From Deltaproteobacteria bacterium (GTDB taxonomy: Bacteria > Desulfobacterota > DSM-4660 > Desulfatiglandales > HGW-15), in the NCBI GenBank assembly GCA_019308985.1, contig JAFDHB010000064.1, positions 1 through 17,679 of the forward strand: DNA of 17,679 nucleotides, in the 5' to 3' direction. The translations under genes were made by a program, and so were the position numbers. Below the pieces are notes generated by a model. The model made no database searches. It was given only the letters and a program-made list of their open reading frames with translations, and had not been told where the DNA came from. Numbering within the stretch: the first letter of the stretch is position 1; every line of letters starts with the position of its first letter. Shown here piece by piece: positions 6,202-13,888 of the stretch.

Positions 6202-8694
6202 ATGAAAGATCAAAGCCCTGATAGGGTAACGTCCCTTTACCGTGTTCCCCTTATCTTTTCAATCTCCGCATCGGTGCTCGCCTACGAAATCCTATTGATG
6301 CGGATGCTGTCCCTTGAACAATGGCAACATCTTGTTTACATGGTTATCAGCATGGCGTTGCTGGGTTTCGGCGCCTCGGGGTCCTTCCTGTTCCTTTTTT
6401 TCGAAAAGATCAAGAAGAACCTTGATGAGTGGTTGATCTTTCTCGCAGGGGCCACTGCTGTTTCTTTCCCCGTGTGCTTCAGCCTGTCCCATGAGATGGG
6501 GCTTGATCCCCTTCAATTGGTCTGGCAGGCCCATCAATGGATAGCCATGTTCATGACCTATGTGGTCATGTCAATACCCTTTTTTCTGGCCGGTGGGGTC
6601 ATAGGCATTGTCCTCACGGCATCCGGAAGCAGGCTCCATAGGATGTATGCCTTTGATTTACTGGGAGCTGGAATGGGGGTGGCTGCAATCATCCCGGCCC
6701 TTTACTTGATGCCTCCCTGGGAGCTTTTGCCTGTCGTGGGTTTCCTTGTTTTGGCAGGAGCGTCACCAGGCTGTTGGAAGATGAAACAAAGGCCTAGGGT
6801 GTGGATTGTGCTCCTGATGTCAGCCCTTGCACTTGGGTCAGCAGGTCTCCTCCAGACAACCCAGCCCCAAATCCATCACACCAAAGCCCTCCCAATGACC
6901 CTGGCGTTCCCCGATGCCCGCCTTGAAGCCCGGTTCCAGGGGCCTCTCGGTGTTATCCACGTGGTCGGCAGCTCCATGATCAGAATCGCCCCTGGGCTGA
7001 GCCTCAAATTCGGCCAAGGTCAAGGGGGTGAAGGCAGCGGAATCCCGGAACAAAAAGCGATTTTCCTGGACGGAGACACCCTGGGGCCTGTCACCAGGTT
7101 TTCCGGAGAGCCCAAAGATCTAGAATTCCTGGACTATACCACCATGGCGCTTCCATATTATGTGAGAAGACCGGCCAAGGCCCTGGTACTGGGAGCAGGC
7201 GGCGGTATGGATGTCCTTCTTTCCTTGAGGCATCGGGTGAGGGAGATAGTGGCGCTGGAGGCAAACAGTCAGGTTGCCTCTATCCCTACCCGATTGTTTG
7301 CCGAGTTCGCGGGCCATCTCTTTGAAAGGCCGGGGGTCAAGCTTGAGATCCGTGATGCCAGGCAGTACCTCCGGTCCAATGATTCCCTCTTTGACCTGAT
7401 CAACCTGTCAATGGGGGGGTCTCCCACCACCGCAGCAGGCGGACTGCATTCCACAAGCGAGAATTACTTGTATACCATAGAGGCATTTGAGAGTTATCTC
7501 TTACACCTATCGGACCACCACGGGATACTGGCTCTCACAAGATGGCTCAAATACCCCCCGAGGGATTCACTCAAGGTCATGGCAACTGCCATATCCGCCC
7601 TGAAAAGGATTGGAGTTACGAGAAACATATCGAGGCATGTCATTTTCATCAGGAGCTGGAAGACTACCACCATTCTTGTATCAAGATCCCCCTTCACGGC
7701 AGGGGAGATTTCAAGGGCCAAGGTTTTTTGCAAGGATAGGAATTTTGATATGGTTCTCTTCCCTGGCATGGAAAAGGAATACGCCAATCGCTACGATGTC
7801 TTGGAACACCCCTATTTTTTTGAAGGGGCGGCAGCCCTCCTGGGCCGGGCAGGGGAAGAGTTCATGGAGAATTACCTGTTTGACATAGGGGCTACTACTG
7901 ATGATCGACCCTACTTCTCGCACTTTTTCAGGTGGAAGAAACTCCCAGAGCTTTACGGTCAGCTCAGGAGGGAACTGGTGCCAATGATGGAAATGGGCTA
8001 TTTCTTCATGCTCGCAACCCTGGGCCAGGCAGCCCTGGCAGGCGCCGTTCTCATCCTCGCACCCCTTTTGTTCCTGCGAAGGGTGCAGGCTTCAAGGGGG
8101 ACAAATCAGCTCCCGAGGCTAAGGCAGATTATGGGCATCCTGACATATTTCTTTTCGGTCGGAGCGGCTTTCATGATGCTGGAGATGGTGCTGTTGCCCA
8201 AGTATACCCTGCTCCTATCACACCCTGTCTACGCGGTAGCCGCCGTCCTGGGGACCATCCTGGTCTTCGCCGGGTTTGGGAGTATGTGTGTGAGAAGATT
8301 TCAAAAGCGAGGCGCCGGTCATCTCTGGGTATCTGTGGGGGTGATCTCTATTTGGGTGATCCTTCAGATCGCCGTGGGGGATTACGTGATTAGAGAAGCA
8401 ATGAAAGGGGCCCTCTGGGAAAGGCTGCTCGTAGCAGTAGCGCTCCTCTCCGTCCCATCCTTTTTCCTTGGCTGGCCTTTTCCATCAGGCCTGAGGATTA
8501 CCAGAGACAGGTTTCCAGCCCTTGTCCCCTGGGCGTGGGGCGTCAACGGATGTGCGTCCGTCATAGGGGCGATATCGGGGAAATGCTTGGCCGTGAGCTT
8601 AGGGTTCAGCACGGTGATGTTGGTTGCGTGCGCCCTTTATTTTCTCGCCCTTTTTTGCTATAGGCGTTACTTCAGGAGCGAGGGTGCGCTTTAA
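6202..8694 (+). CDS. Polytopic membrane protein with spermidine-synthase-like Rossmann domain
   Basis: 830 residues from ATG 6202; a TTG at 6154, in frame, would add 16 residues. The N terminus has about six or seven hydrophobic helices (about 13-220), beginning VPLIFSISASVLAYEILLMR, a form common in membrane spermidine-synthase-like proteins. A soluble Rossmann domain follows (about 290-560), with VLGAGGGMD at 329-337, acidic E353 in LEAN and D385 in RDARQYL. About six more helices end the protein (about 590-825). In true aminopropyltransferases the catalytic loop reads DSSDP after a hydrophobic strand; here the aligned segment is LINLSMGGSP (399-407), with Ser and Gly in place of the Asp residues. 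Polyamine synthesis is therefore unlikely. A SAM-type ligand may still bind, and the substrate is unknown. It lies 51 bases after exported pcm. Confidence 0.75.
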   Translation: MKDQSPDRVTSLYRVPLIFSISASVLAYEILLMRMLSLEQWQHLVYMVISMALLGFGASGSFLFLFFEKIKKNLDEWLIFLAGATAVSFPVCFSLSHEMGLDPLQLVWQAHQWIAMFMTYVVMSIPFFLAGGVIGIVLTASGSRLHRMYAFDLLGAGMGVAAIIPALYLMPPWELLPVVGFLVLAGASPGCWKMKQRPRVWIVLLMSALALGSAGLLQTTQPQIHHTKALPMTLAFPDARLEARFQGPLGVIHVVGSSMIRIAPGLSLKFGQGQGGEGSGIPEQKAIFLDGDTLGPVTRFSGEPKDLEFLDYTTMALPYYVRRPAKALVLGAGGGMDVLLSLRHRVREIVALEANSQVASIPTRLFAEFAGHLFERPGVKLEIRDARQYLRSNDSLFDLINLSMGGSPTTAAGGLHSTSENYLYTIEAFESYLLHLSDHHGILALTRWLKYPPRDSLKVMATAISALKRIGVTRNISRHVIFIRSWKTTTILVSRSPFTAGEISRAKVFCKDRNFDMVLFPGMEKEYANRYDVLEHPYFFEGAAALLGRAGEEFMENYLFDIGATTDDRPYFSHFFRWKKLPELYGQLRRELVPMMEMGYFFMLATLGQAALAGAVLILAPLLFLRRVQASRGTNQLPRLRQIMGILTYFFSVGAAFMMLEMVLLPKYTLLLSHPVYAVAAVLGTILVFAGFGSMCVRRFQKRGAGHLWVSVGVISIWVILQIAVGDYVIREAMKGALWERLLVAVALLSVPSFFLGWPFPSGLRITRDRFPALVPWAWGVNGCASVIGAISGKCLAVSLGFSTVMLVACALYFLALFCYRRYFRSEGAL

Positions 8695-8723
8695 CGCAAT
8701 CCCGCGCCCTGGGGGAAAGAAGA

Positions 8724-8739
8724 GACCTTGGAGAAGGTC
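8724..8739 (+). promoter_or_regulatory. Small hairpin ahead of the YhhQ gene
   Basis: GACCTT-GGAG-AAGGTC forms a perfect six-pair stem with a four-base loop, 19 bases before the ribosome site. A short T-run (8746-8750) follows at a distance, so it is at best a weak terminator or translation-modulating stem. No preQ1 riboswitch pattern is apparent. Confidence 0.25.
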
Positions 8740-8770
8740 CCGGGATTTTTGCGAGGGAAAGGAGGATGGC

Positions 8771-9487
8771 GTGGCTCAGAGGGTGGAATACCAGGAGATG
8801 CGGGGTACCCCTGGAGGGTCCTATTCGCAACGCTTTGCAATTCTTATCGCGGTCTTTGTAACCTGCCTCATTACCTCCAACATTACGGCGGTAAAGGTGA
8901 TCCATATCTTCGGACTGGTCCTGCCTGCCGCGATTTTCATATTTCCCCTCAGCTACATCATCGGAGATGTGCTGACAGAAGTCTACGGTTACCGGAGCGC
9001 CCGAAAGGTCATCTGGTTGGGGTTCCTCTGTAACCTAATAACTGTCCTGAGTATCTGGATCGCCCAGATTGCGCCTCCCGCCCCTTTCTGGGACGGCCAA
9101 GCCGCCTATGAACGCATCCTGGGATACACGCCAAGGATCCTTGTCGCTTCTTTCTCCGCATACCTGGTGGGAGAGTTTGCCAACGCCTATGTGTTGGCAA
9201 AGATGAAGGTGGCGACAAGGGGGAGGTGGCTTTGGTCCAGGACCATTGGGTCTACCTTGGTGGGGCAGGGTCTGGATTCAGTTGTGTTTATAAGCATGGC
9301 CTTTTGGGGCCAGATGCCCAACCGGGCCCTGCTTCTTGCCATAGTCGCCCAATGGCTCTCAAAGTCCGCCTATGAGGCCGCTGTCACTCCATTGACATAC
9401 GCTATAGTCAATTACCTTAAAAGAAAGGAAGGTGTGGATGTCTTTGATTACGATACAAGATTCCATCCACTACGCCTTTCGGACTAA
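8771..9487 (+). CDS. yhhQ: Queuosine precursor transporter, YhhQ/VUT family
   Basis: Inner-membrane carrier of the VUT (vitamin-uptake-transporter-like) family; E. coli YhhQ imports preQ0/preQ1 for queuosine tRNA modification. The 238 residues carry the family pattern from end to end: TSNITAVKVI, FPLSYIIGDVLTEVYGYRSAR, TPRILVASFSAYLVGEFANAYVLAKMKV, SRTIGSTLVGQGLDSVVF, SKSAYEAAVTPLTYAIVNYLK, and the acidic DVFDYDTRFHP tail. About six transmembrane segments fit. GTG at 8771 is chosen because AAAGGAGG ends about five bases before it; the frame stays open further upstream but there overlaps the preceding gene. It could be co-transcribed with the membrane synthase-like gene (76-base gap). No que biosynthesis gene is in the window, so which precursor it carries is unknown. 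Confidence 0.93.
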   Translation: MAQRVEYQEMRGTPGGSYSQRFAILIAVFVTCLITSNITAVKVIHIFGLVLPAAIFIFPLSYIIGDVLTEVYGYRSARKVIWLGFLCNLITVLSIWIAQIAPPAPFWDGQAAYERILGYTPRILVASFSAYLVGEFANAYVLAKMKVATRGRWLWSRTIGSTLVGQGLDSVVFISMAFWGQMPNRALLLAIVAQWLSKSAYEAAVTPLTYAIVNYLKRKEGVDVFDYDTRFHPLRLSD

Positions 9488-9551
9488 ATAGCGGCAGAGA
9501 GGGCCGGGACTCAACAGGTTGTTGCCAAGAGCCTGTCAAGTTTCCAAGGCG

Positions 9552-10310
9552 CTAGGACCTGGTGGGGATACGGAGCCTGAGGATCTCGTCACAGAGGGCA
9601 TCGTATTCAAGGGCACCTCGAGAGGTGGGGGCAAACTCCAATATGGGCTTTCTGGCCAGGTTTGCCTGGTTGAGGGCTTCGCTCTTGGAAATTATGGTCT
9701 TGAGCAAGCGCCTCCTATATTCTTCGAGGAGCTCTTCAAAGATGAGGTTTGTCCTGGATGTCCTCACGTCAAACATGGTGATGAGGATTCGGTAAGGGAT
9801 GTTGTCCTCGTCTCTCAGCTCGATGGCGGTTTGCAACAGGGGGTCTATTCCAGCTACGGCACCGGCTCCAGGTTGAACCGGGATGATCAAGAGATCTGCG
9901 GCGACAACTGCGTTATATGTGAATATGTTCAGGGAAGGTGGGCAATCAAGGATAATTTCCCTGTAGTCATCCCGTATGGCTTCCAAGGCACGGAGAAGGC
10001 GCTCCTCCCTGCGGATACGGCTGGAAAGCAGCTCAGCGGTTTCCGTGAGCTTGGGTGTCGACGGAACAATGTCAAGGTTGGGACTGTCCGTGGCAATTAT
10101 GGACTTGACCGCCTGGGAAGGCTTATCCATGATGAAATCTCCCACGTCCCTTTCGGGTTCGTTGTCCAAAAAGCACTGGGTAGCGTGGGCTTGAGGATCC
10201 AAGTCCACCAGGAGCGTCTTCCTGTTGCGCCGGGCAAATCCATATGCCAGGTTTGTTGCGGTCGTTGTCTTGCCGACTCCCCCCTTTGTGTTGGTAATTG
10301 TGTATATCAT
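9552..10310 (-). CDS. ParA/Soj-family ATPase (orphan)
   Basis: 252-residue deviant Walker ATPase of the ParA/MinD superfamily. It has KGGVGKTTTATN (signature lysine K9, K14), the A' strand LLVDLDPQAHAT with D38, the Walker B region IILDCPPSLN (119-128), and NQANLARKPILEFAPTSRGALEY typical of Soj-like proteins. There is no N-terminal DNA-binding extension, so it resembles the chromosomal/short ParA class. No parB, parS-like array or partner gene is adjacent; it lies convergent with yhhQ and downstream of manA. Candidate roles are chromosome segregation, positioning of a large complex, or chemotaxis/flagellar placement, and the sequence does not choose between them. The ATG has a purine-rich AAGGGGGGAAGG immediately before it. 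Confidence 0.9.
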   Translation of the reverse strand: MIYTITNTKGGVGKTTTATNLAYGFARRNRKTLLVDLDPQAHATQCFLDNEPERDVGDFIMDKPSQAVKSIIATDSPNLDIVPSTPKLTETAELLSSRIRREERLLRALEAIRDDYREIILDCPPSLNIFTYNAVVAADLLIIPVQPGAGAVAGIDPLLQTAIELRDEDNIPYRILITMFDVRTSRTNLIFEELLEEYRRRLLKTIISKSEALNQANLARKPILEFAPTSRGALEYDALCDEILRLRIPTRS

Positions 10311-10744
10311 CCCTTCCCCCCTTCGTTGTTATTGCCCGACCTCTGGTTCGCCTCCCGAGGTTTTTGCACTCCTTGGCCCGGAGTCCCCAGTATCGCCTTA
10401 CCCTATGGCTCCTGGTGCCGGCAAAATTGATGACAATTCAACTAGATTAACCAGACTGTGGTATAAATATGTTGTCTTTAACCGCGAAGTTGGAACAATA
10501 GAAACGTTTGGGACCTTGGAATACAGCTTTTGAACTGGCCTAAATTATTAACAAAATCTAATTCTACCTGTCAAGGGGCGTGCTGTCAAATCTGCGTAAA
10601 AAGGGTGATCTCAGAGACCGGTTCCAGGGGAAATACTGCGGCTGCGCTCGCCCCGCGCCCGAGGCCATGACGGGAAATGAAGCAGGCCATGGAATGCTTG
10701 TCACCATCCATAAATCGAAGAGCGTCTCATGAACAGAGCACCAA
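10311..10744. other. 434-bp gene-free gap upstream of the ParA gene
   Basis: No gene larger than chance size is visible on either strand. It carries the candidate ParA promoter (10546-10574) and an AT-rich patch around 10430-10475 with TATAAA on the plus strand. The right third is GC-rich with no recognised signal. No terminator with a U-run follows manA. Confidence 0.5.
10546..10574 (-). promoter_or_regulatory. Candidate sigma-70 promoter for the ParA gene
   Basis: On the minus strand a perfect TTGACA (10574-10569) is followed after 17 bases by TTAATA/TAATAA in an AT-rich run. The -35 is strong and the -10 poor. It would leave a leader of roughly 230 bases before the ParA ATG. Confidence 0.35.
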
Positions 10745-11953
10745 TCACAAGGGTACGGAAGCCTTGAATATTTTCACCCTTCCCTCAACACGGTATTGAG
10801 CGACCGATGCCGGGACCAGGACCGAGATCCCCTTTGACACGGCCAATTGATCACCGCTTTCCAGTTCAGTGAGCAGGGCACTTCCTTGGACACAGATGAG
10901 AATCTCTGCACTGCGATCCTGTGGACTGGTAAAAGATTCCCCTTCCTCCCTCAGATGGATGACGGATAAGAGGAATTCCTCGGCCGGTGTGAAATAACAC
11001 ATCCCCCCGTCACCAAGAGTCGTAGGTTTCAAGATGTCTATCCTTTCATGTGAGAAATTCAGGATCCGCAGCAGCTCGTGAACGTCTACGTGCTTTGGGG
11101 TAAGGCCTCCTCGCAACACGTTGTCCGAATTGGCCATCAGTTCGACCCCGCAACCTTCGAGGTAGCAATGGAGGATCCCGGCCTGGATAAACATAGCCTC
11201 ACCAGGTTCCAGCCTGACGAGGTTCAACAACAAGGGCGAAATGACGCCTATGTCTCCTGGATACTCTTCGTGGAGTCTGATGACCCACTCAAAGTCCCGC
11301 TCCTTGCTGGTACTGTTCATACAATAGTCAAAGGCCTCTGCTACCAGTTTCCCCTGGAGTGATTTGTCCATTGTCATCAGGGTCATGTAGAAGTGCTTCA
11401 GGCCTTCCCCGCTCCGGTCTCTTTTGAGGGCCCTGAGGGGCCCTTCCAAGGAGGGAAGATTCATTGTGCCTAACCTGTCCACAATTTCCCCGATGGGGCG
11501 AAAACCTTTCATAGCCCAAAAGGGTCTCAGGGCGCATATGATCTCAGGCTTGTGATTGCTGTCCCTGTAATTTCGATTTGGCGCAGTGACCGGAATGTTG
11601 AGCCTGTTTTCTCTTTCAAAACCCTCAAGGGCCTGGCTCTTGTTGGGATGTGCCTGAATGGAAAGGGGCCTGGAAGCCGCAAGGATCTTGAAGAGAAAGG
11701 GGAGGGTTTGGGAAAACTTTTCCGCCACCCTTTTTCCCAGTATTTCCTCGGGTCTTTCCTGAATCAACTCCGATAGAGATCGCTCCTCCCCGTCCATCCT
11801 CACCATCGATGGGGCCTTTGGGTGTGCTCCCATCCACAATTCGGCTACGGGACTCTTAGCAGGGGGGGCCTGACCCAGGAGCTCGGGGATGAAGGTCCGG
11901 GATCCCCAGGCGTAGTTTTGAACCGGATTCTTCAAAAGGGCCACCTTTGTCAT
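10745..11953 (-). CDS. manA: Mannose-6-phosphate isomerase, class I
   Basis: Zinc enzyme interconverting fructose-6-phosphate and mannose-6-phosphate, feeding GDP-mannose for polysaccharide and LPS sugars or mannose use. The 402 residues match the family. Expected zinc ligands are present: Q100 and H102 in IQAHPNK, E137 in NHKPE and H262 in AGILHCYLEG. The active-site signature GVELMANSDNVLRGGLTPKHVD (269-290) includes R281. The N terminus has the usual NPVQNYAWGSRTFIPELLG and AELWMGAHP. The C-terminal cupin half is also complete. ATG 11953 has GGAGG about 13 bases upstream, rather distant. It stands alone, divergent from the cNMP/PilZ gene. Confidence 0.95.
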   Translation of the reverse strand: MTKVALLKNPVQNYAWGSRTFIPELLGQAPPAKSPVAELWMGAHPKAPSMVRMDGEERSLSELIQERPEEILGKRVAEKFSQTLPFLFKILAASRPLSIQAHPNKSQALEGFERENRLNIPVTAPNRNYRDSNHKPEIICALRPFWAMKGFRPIGEIVDRLGTMNLPSLEGPLRALKRDRSGEGLKHFYMTLMTMDKSLQGKLVAEAFDYCMNSTSKERDFEWVIRLHEEYPGDIGVISPLLLNLVRLEPGEAMFIQAGILHCYLEGCGVELMANSDNVLRGGLTPKHVDVHELLRILNFSHERIDILKPTTLGDGGMCYFTPAEEFLLSVIHLREEGESFTSPQDRSAEILICVQGSALLTELESGDQLAVSKGISVLVPASVAQYRVEGRVKIFKASVPL

Positions 11954-12057
11954 CTGGCAAAAACAACCTCCACGGTACTGGATAAGGTTTCAATGGGCCG
12001 CAAGGAGAATCCATAGCGGCCGCGAACTTGGTTCTTTTCCTATGGCTATGGTCTCAT

Positions 12058-12085
12058 ACTATATTCGCTTCTTCTTGCGATTTAA
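12058..12085 (-). promoter_or_regulatory. Candidate sigma-70 promoter for manA
   Basis: On the minus strand TTAAAT (12085-12080), a 16-base spacer, and TATAGT (12063-12058), five of six matches to the -10 consensus. It lies about 105 bases ahead of the manA ATG. Confidence 0.35.
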
Positions 12086-12127
12086 CATCTGAGTTGACTA
12101 ATAAAGTAAAATTTGACATCATATTAA

Positions 12128-12141
12128 TTAAATTAATTTAA
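12128..12141. promoter_or_regulatory. Perfect 14-bp AT palindrome, possible operator
   Basis: TTAAATTAATTTAA is its own reverse complement and is preceded by TTGACT and TTGACA, whose starts lie 19 bases apart (12094 and 12113). It could bind a dimeric regulator of the cNMP/PilZ gene or of manA. All-AT palindromes arise easily in AT-rich DNA, so confidence is low. Confidence 0.25.
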
Positions 12142-12265
12142 CTATGGTAAGCGGACTGGTTATTGAAGGCTATCGAGGTTCCAGGAGCATTTTTCCCAGC
12201 AACGATATTTCGATACACCGGCATTTGAGGAATGCCTATGTCCTATATAGTTGATACTTGTAACC

Positions 12266-13000
12266 ATGTCAAAGTCTTACAGCCAAAGGGCTGGCCTAGG
12301 GGATATCCTAATGTTCACCATAGCATCAGAAGAGACCTACAGTGACGGGCAGATCATATTCAGGGAAGGGACCCCGGGAGACTGGGTCTATGTAATCCTG
12401 TCCGGCAAAGTGAGGATCATAAAGAACGTAAAGGGTAATTCCTTCATCTTGGCCGTCCTAGAGTCCGGCGAGGTATTCGGTGAATTGAGCTTCTTGGGGG
12501 GCATCAATAGGACCGCAACCGCTCAGGCAGTGGGCGAGACCACCCTGGGTATCGTGGACAGGGATTCCTTGGACGCGGAGTTCAACAAGATTTCCTCTGA
12601 TTTCAGGTATCTCATCGTGTCTTCGGTAAGACGTTTTCAAAAGATGCTGGATAGGGCCTGCGAGTTCTCCACCAGAGCTTCACCTCGTATTCAAAAGACC
12701 GTATCCTTGGCCTACAAGGACAAAAAATCTTTTATCAAGGCCTATGCCAGTAACATCAGCACGGGTGGGCTTTTCATCAAGACCGAAAACCCTCTAAGGA
12801 AGGGAGAGCCATTCCTGCTCAAGCTGGGGTTGCCGGGCATTTCTGAGCCATTGAAGATTGGTTGCGAGGTTGTGTGGTCGAGGCCCAAGGAAGAAGCCAC
12901 TGAGAGGCGACCGCCGGGCATGGGCGTAAAATTCAAGACCATGAGCGAGAAGGATAAGAGGACCCTTGATAGTTTTCTTGCTGACCTGCAAGAGCCCTAG
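12266..13000 (+). CDS. Cyclic-nucleotide-binding domain plus PilZ domain regulator
   Basis: 244 residues in two domains. The N-terminal cNMP-binding beta-roll (about 15-105) has DGQIIFREGTPGDWVYVILSGKVRI and the phosphate-binding cassette FGELSFLGGINRTATA with E73 and R82. A helical linker FNKISSDFRYLIVSSVRRFQKML follows. The C-terminal PilZ domain (about 137-240), of the TIGR02266 type, has NISTGGLFIKT, LKIGCEVVW and RRPPGMGVKF. R137-x3-R141 and N163-x-S-x-x-G resemble the c-di-GMP motifs RxxxR and (D/N)xSxxG. It has no DNA-binding helix-turn-helix, so it probably acts through protein partners. The start is uncertain: ATG 12266 has no ribosome site, while ATG 12311 has AGGGGAT upstream and would begin at MFTIASEE, just before the domain. 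It is monocistronic as far as visible. Confidence 0.85.
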   Translation: MSKSYSQRAGLGDILMFTIASEETYSDGQIIFREGTPGDWVYVILSGKVRIIKNVKGNSFILAVLESGEVFGELSFLGGINRTATAQAVGETTLGIVDRDSLDAEFNKISSDFRYLIVSSVRRFQKMLDRACEFSTRASPRIQKTVSLAYKDKKSFIKAYASNISTGGLFIKTENPLRKGEPFLLKLGLPGISEPLKIGCEVVWSRPKEEATERRPPGMGVKFKTMSEKDKRTLDSFLADLQEP

Positions 13001-13051
13001 CAAGGTCAAACAGGCTCCTGGAATAGGCATCAGGACCATAATCTATCCCGG

Positions 13052-13327
13052 TCAAATCTTTTCCTCATAAGGTACGCACTTGAGTTCTTTTCGGATCCGG
13101 CAGGGAAGGCCCCGGCTCTGGTGTGCCCCCTCCCGCCCCGCCGTTTCATTGGTGTAGATGACCCTTTCGGGATGATCGACGAGTCGAGTGGAATGAATTG
13201 CCTTGATCCCCGGGATGCCCATGGCATTTTTTATGGACTCTATCCTGTTGTCCTTGACTGTCACGAACAGGCGGCATTTCATGTGACAGTGCCGGCAAAA
13301 GGTCATGACTTTTCTTGCATTGTCCAT
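13052..13327 (-). pseudogene. Remnant of a molybdopterin oxidoreductase N terminus
   Basis: The 91-codon frame starts at an ATG behind AAAGGAGA. It opens with MTFCRHCHMKCRLFVTVKDN, which matches the [4Fe-4S] ligand region and following strand of bis-MGD oxidoreductases (DMSO-reductase superfamily). LVDHPERVIY matches the later YHPDRLxYP segment. The fourth cysteine, expected in a CxKG context, is missing: the site reads PGIKA. After VIY the family's PxKRxGxRG continues only in the next frame, as TPMKRRGGRG, so there is a frameshift. All similarity then ends before the cNMP/PilZ gene, so about 600 or more residues of a normal enzyme are absent. I conclude a truncated, frameshifted relic. A short standalone ferredoxin-like peptide is the less likely alternative. 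Confidence 0.6.
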
Positions 13328-13449
13328 GATCCTGTCTCCTTTGCCACGCTGAACATTACCGCCATGTTCTCAGGGGGCGTATCCCGGGGAGCAGCGGCCC
13401 TGTTCAATTTTTCCATGGGAGTCAAAGGATGTTCCTCCATGAAGTTCAT
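13303..13449 (-). CDS. Short ORF ahead of the oxidoreductase remnant, possibly a relic
   Basis: 48 codons from the ATG at 13449 (MNFMEEHPLTPMEKLNRAAA, ending in KETGSWTMQEKS), overlapping the remnant's start by 25 bases. Codon choice (AAC AGG GCC GCT, GAG AAC ATG GCG GTA ATG TTC) resembles genuine genes here. No ribosome site lies before that ATG; the frame is open back to 13536. I do not recognise a family. It may be a leftover from the same lost operon. Confidence 0.25.
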   Translation of the reverse strand: MNFMEEHPLTPMEKLNRAAAPRDTPPENMAVMFSVAKETGSWTMQEKS

Positions 13450-13613
13450 CCGAAAATTCTTGGTACCATGCCGAATGATGCCTGTGAAATGATTATCAAA
13501 AAAGTATAAAAGCCATGCTTGACACCCCTGGAGCATTCTGGTAGCTTCTTGTGCAATGCTTGACCACAGGATATATCCACCCAGTACATTACACTAATGG
13601 CGTATTTCATTGG

Positions 13614-13772
13614 TGTCCAAGATCTCTTGCAAGTATGCGTCTTTATTGGAAGCGTCAACAAGATACCAATGTCATGCCCGTGAACACGGGCATCCAGAGA
13701 ACATGATCTCCATCAGCACACTGGATTCCTGCTGGAGTTTATCCCGCACCTGTGATGCGGGGCAGGAATGAC
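13614..13772. repeat. Compound hairpin repeat, copy 1 (REP/MITE-like)
   Basis: It starts with TGTCCAAGATCT (13614-13625). Forty-five bases later comes a body bounded by GTCAT (13671) and ATGAC (ends 13772). The left arm ATGCCCGTG-AA-CACGGGCAT (13674-13693) is a perfect nine-pair hairpin. The right arm pairs ATTCCTGC with GCAGGAAT around an inner CCCGCA/TGCGGG stem. CATCCAGA and CTGGATTCC pair across the middle. A second copy begins at 17549. Confidence 0.75.
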
Positions 13773-13878
13773 AGGGTGAGGTTGCTACCGTCATAATCTC
13801 CTGTGATACTCGGCACTATTGCGTTTAGGTTACATCCGCCTTTCGTTTTTGGACAAGCGTGGGCGTATTTGTTTTTTC

Positions 13879-13888
13879 AGGAGGTGAT
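13879..13888 (+). promoter_or_regulatory. Extended Shine-Dalgarno sequence upstream of the TRAP binding-protein gene
   Basis: AGGAGGTGAT matches the complement of the usual 16S 3' end over ten bases. It lies 52 bases before the TRAP start, which has its own GAGGAGGT. The only start near it, ATG 13887 (11-codon frame MIERRNLLSNH), is too close for normal initiation. It may be a ribosome standby or leader-peptide site. Confidence 0.3.

Larger units (their letters stand above)
11954..12265. other. 312-bp divergent control region between manA and the cNMP/PilZ gene
   Basis: AT-rich centre (about 12055-12145) unlike the surrounding genes. It holds a minus-strand promoter-like pair for manA, tandem TTGAC boxes on the plus strand (12094 and 12113) and a perfect palindrome at 12128-12141. 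No gene is seen in it. Confidence 0.55.

Noticed and set aside
8695..8770. preQ1 riboswitch ahead of yhhQ
   Set aside because: Expected for some queuosine transporters, but only a six-pair hairpin is visible and no conserved aptamer sequence could be matched.
9519..10430. 303-codon plus-strand frame
   Set aside because: It lies opposite the ParA gene almost entirely and shows no domain features; the ParA motifs define the coding strand.
13446..13661. 71-codon minus-strand frame
   Set aside because: It runs into repeat copy 1, has no ribosome site and no recognisable composition.
13614..13772. CRISPR-like repeat
   Set aside because: The copies are about 3.9 kb apart, with internal hairpins and no regularly spaced units.
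13811..13823. Sigma-54 promoter candidate before the TRAP operon (GGCAC...TTGC)
   Set aside because: The GG-to-GC spacing is about three bases too short for sigma-54 recognition.
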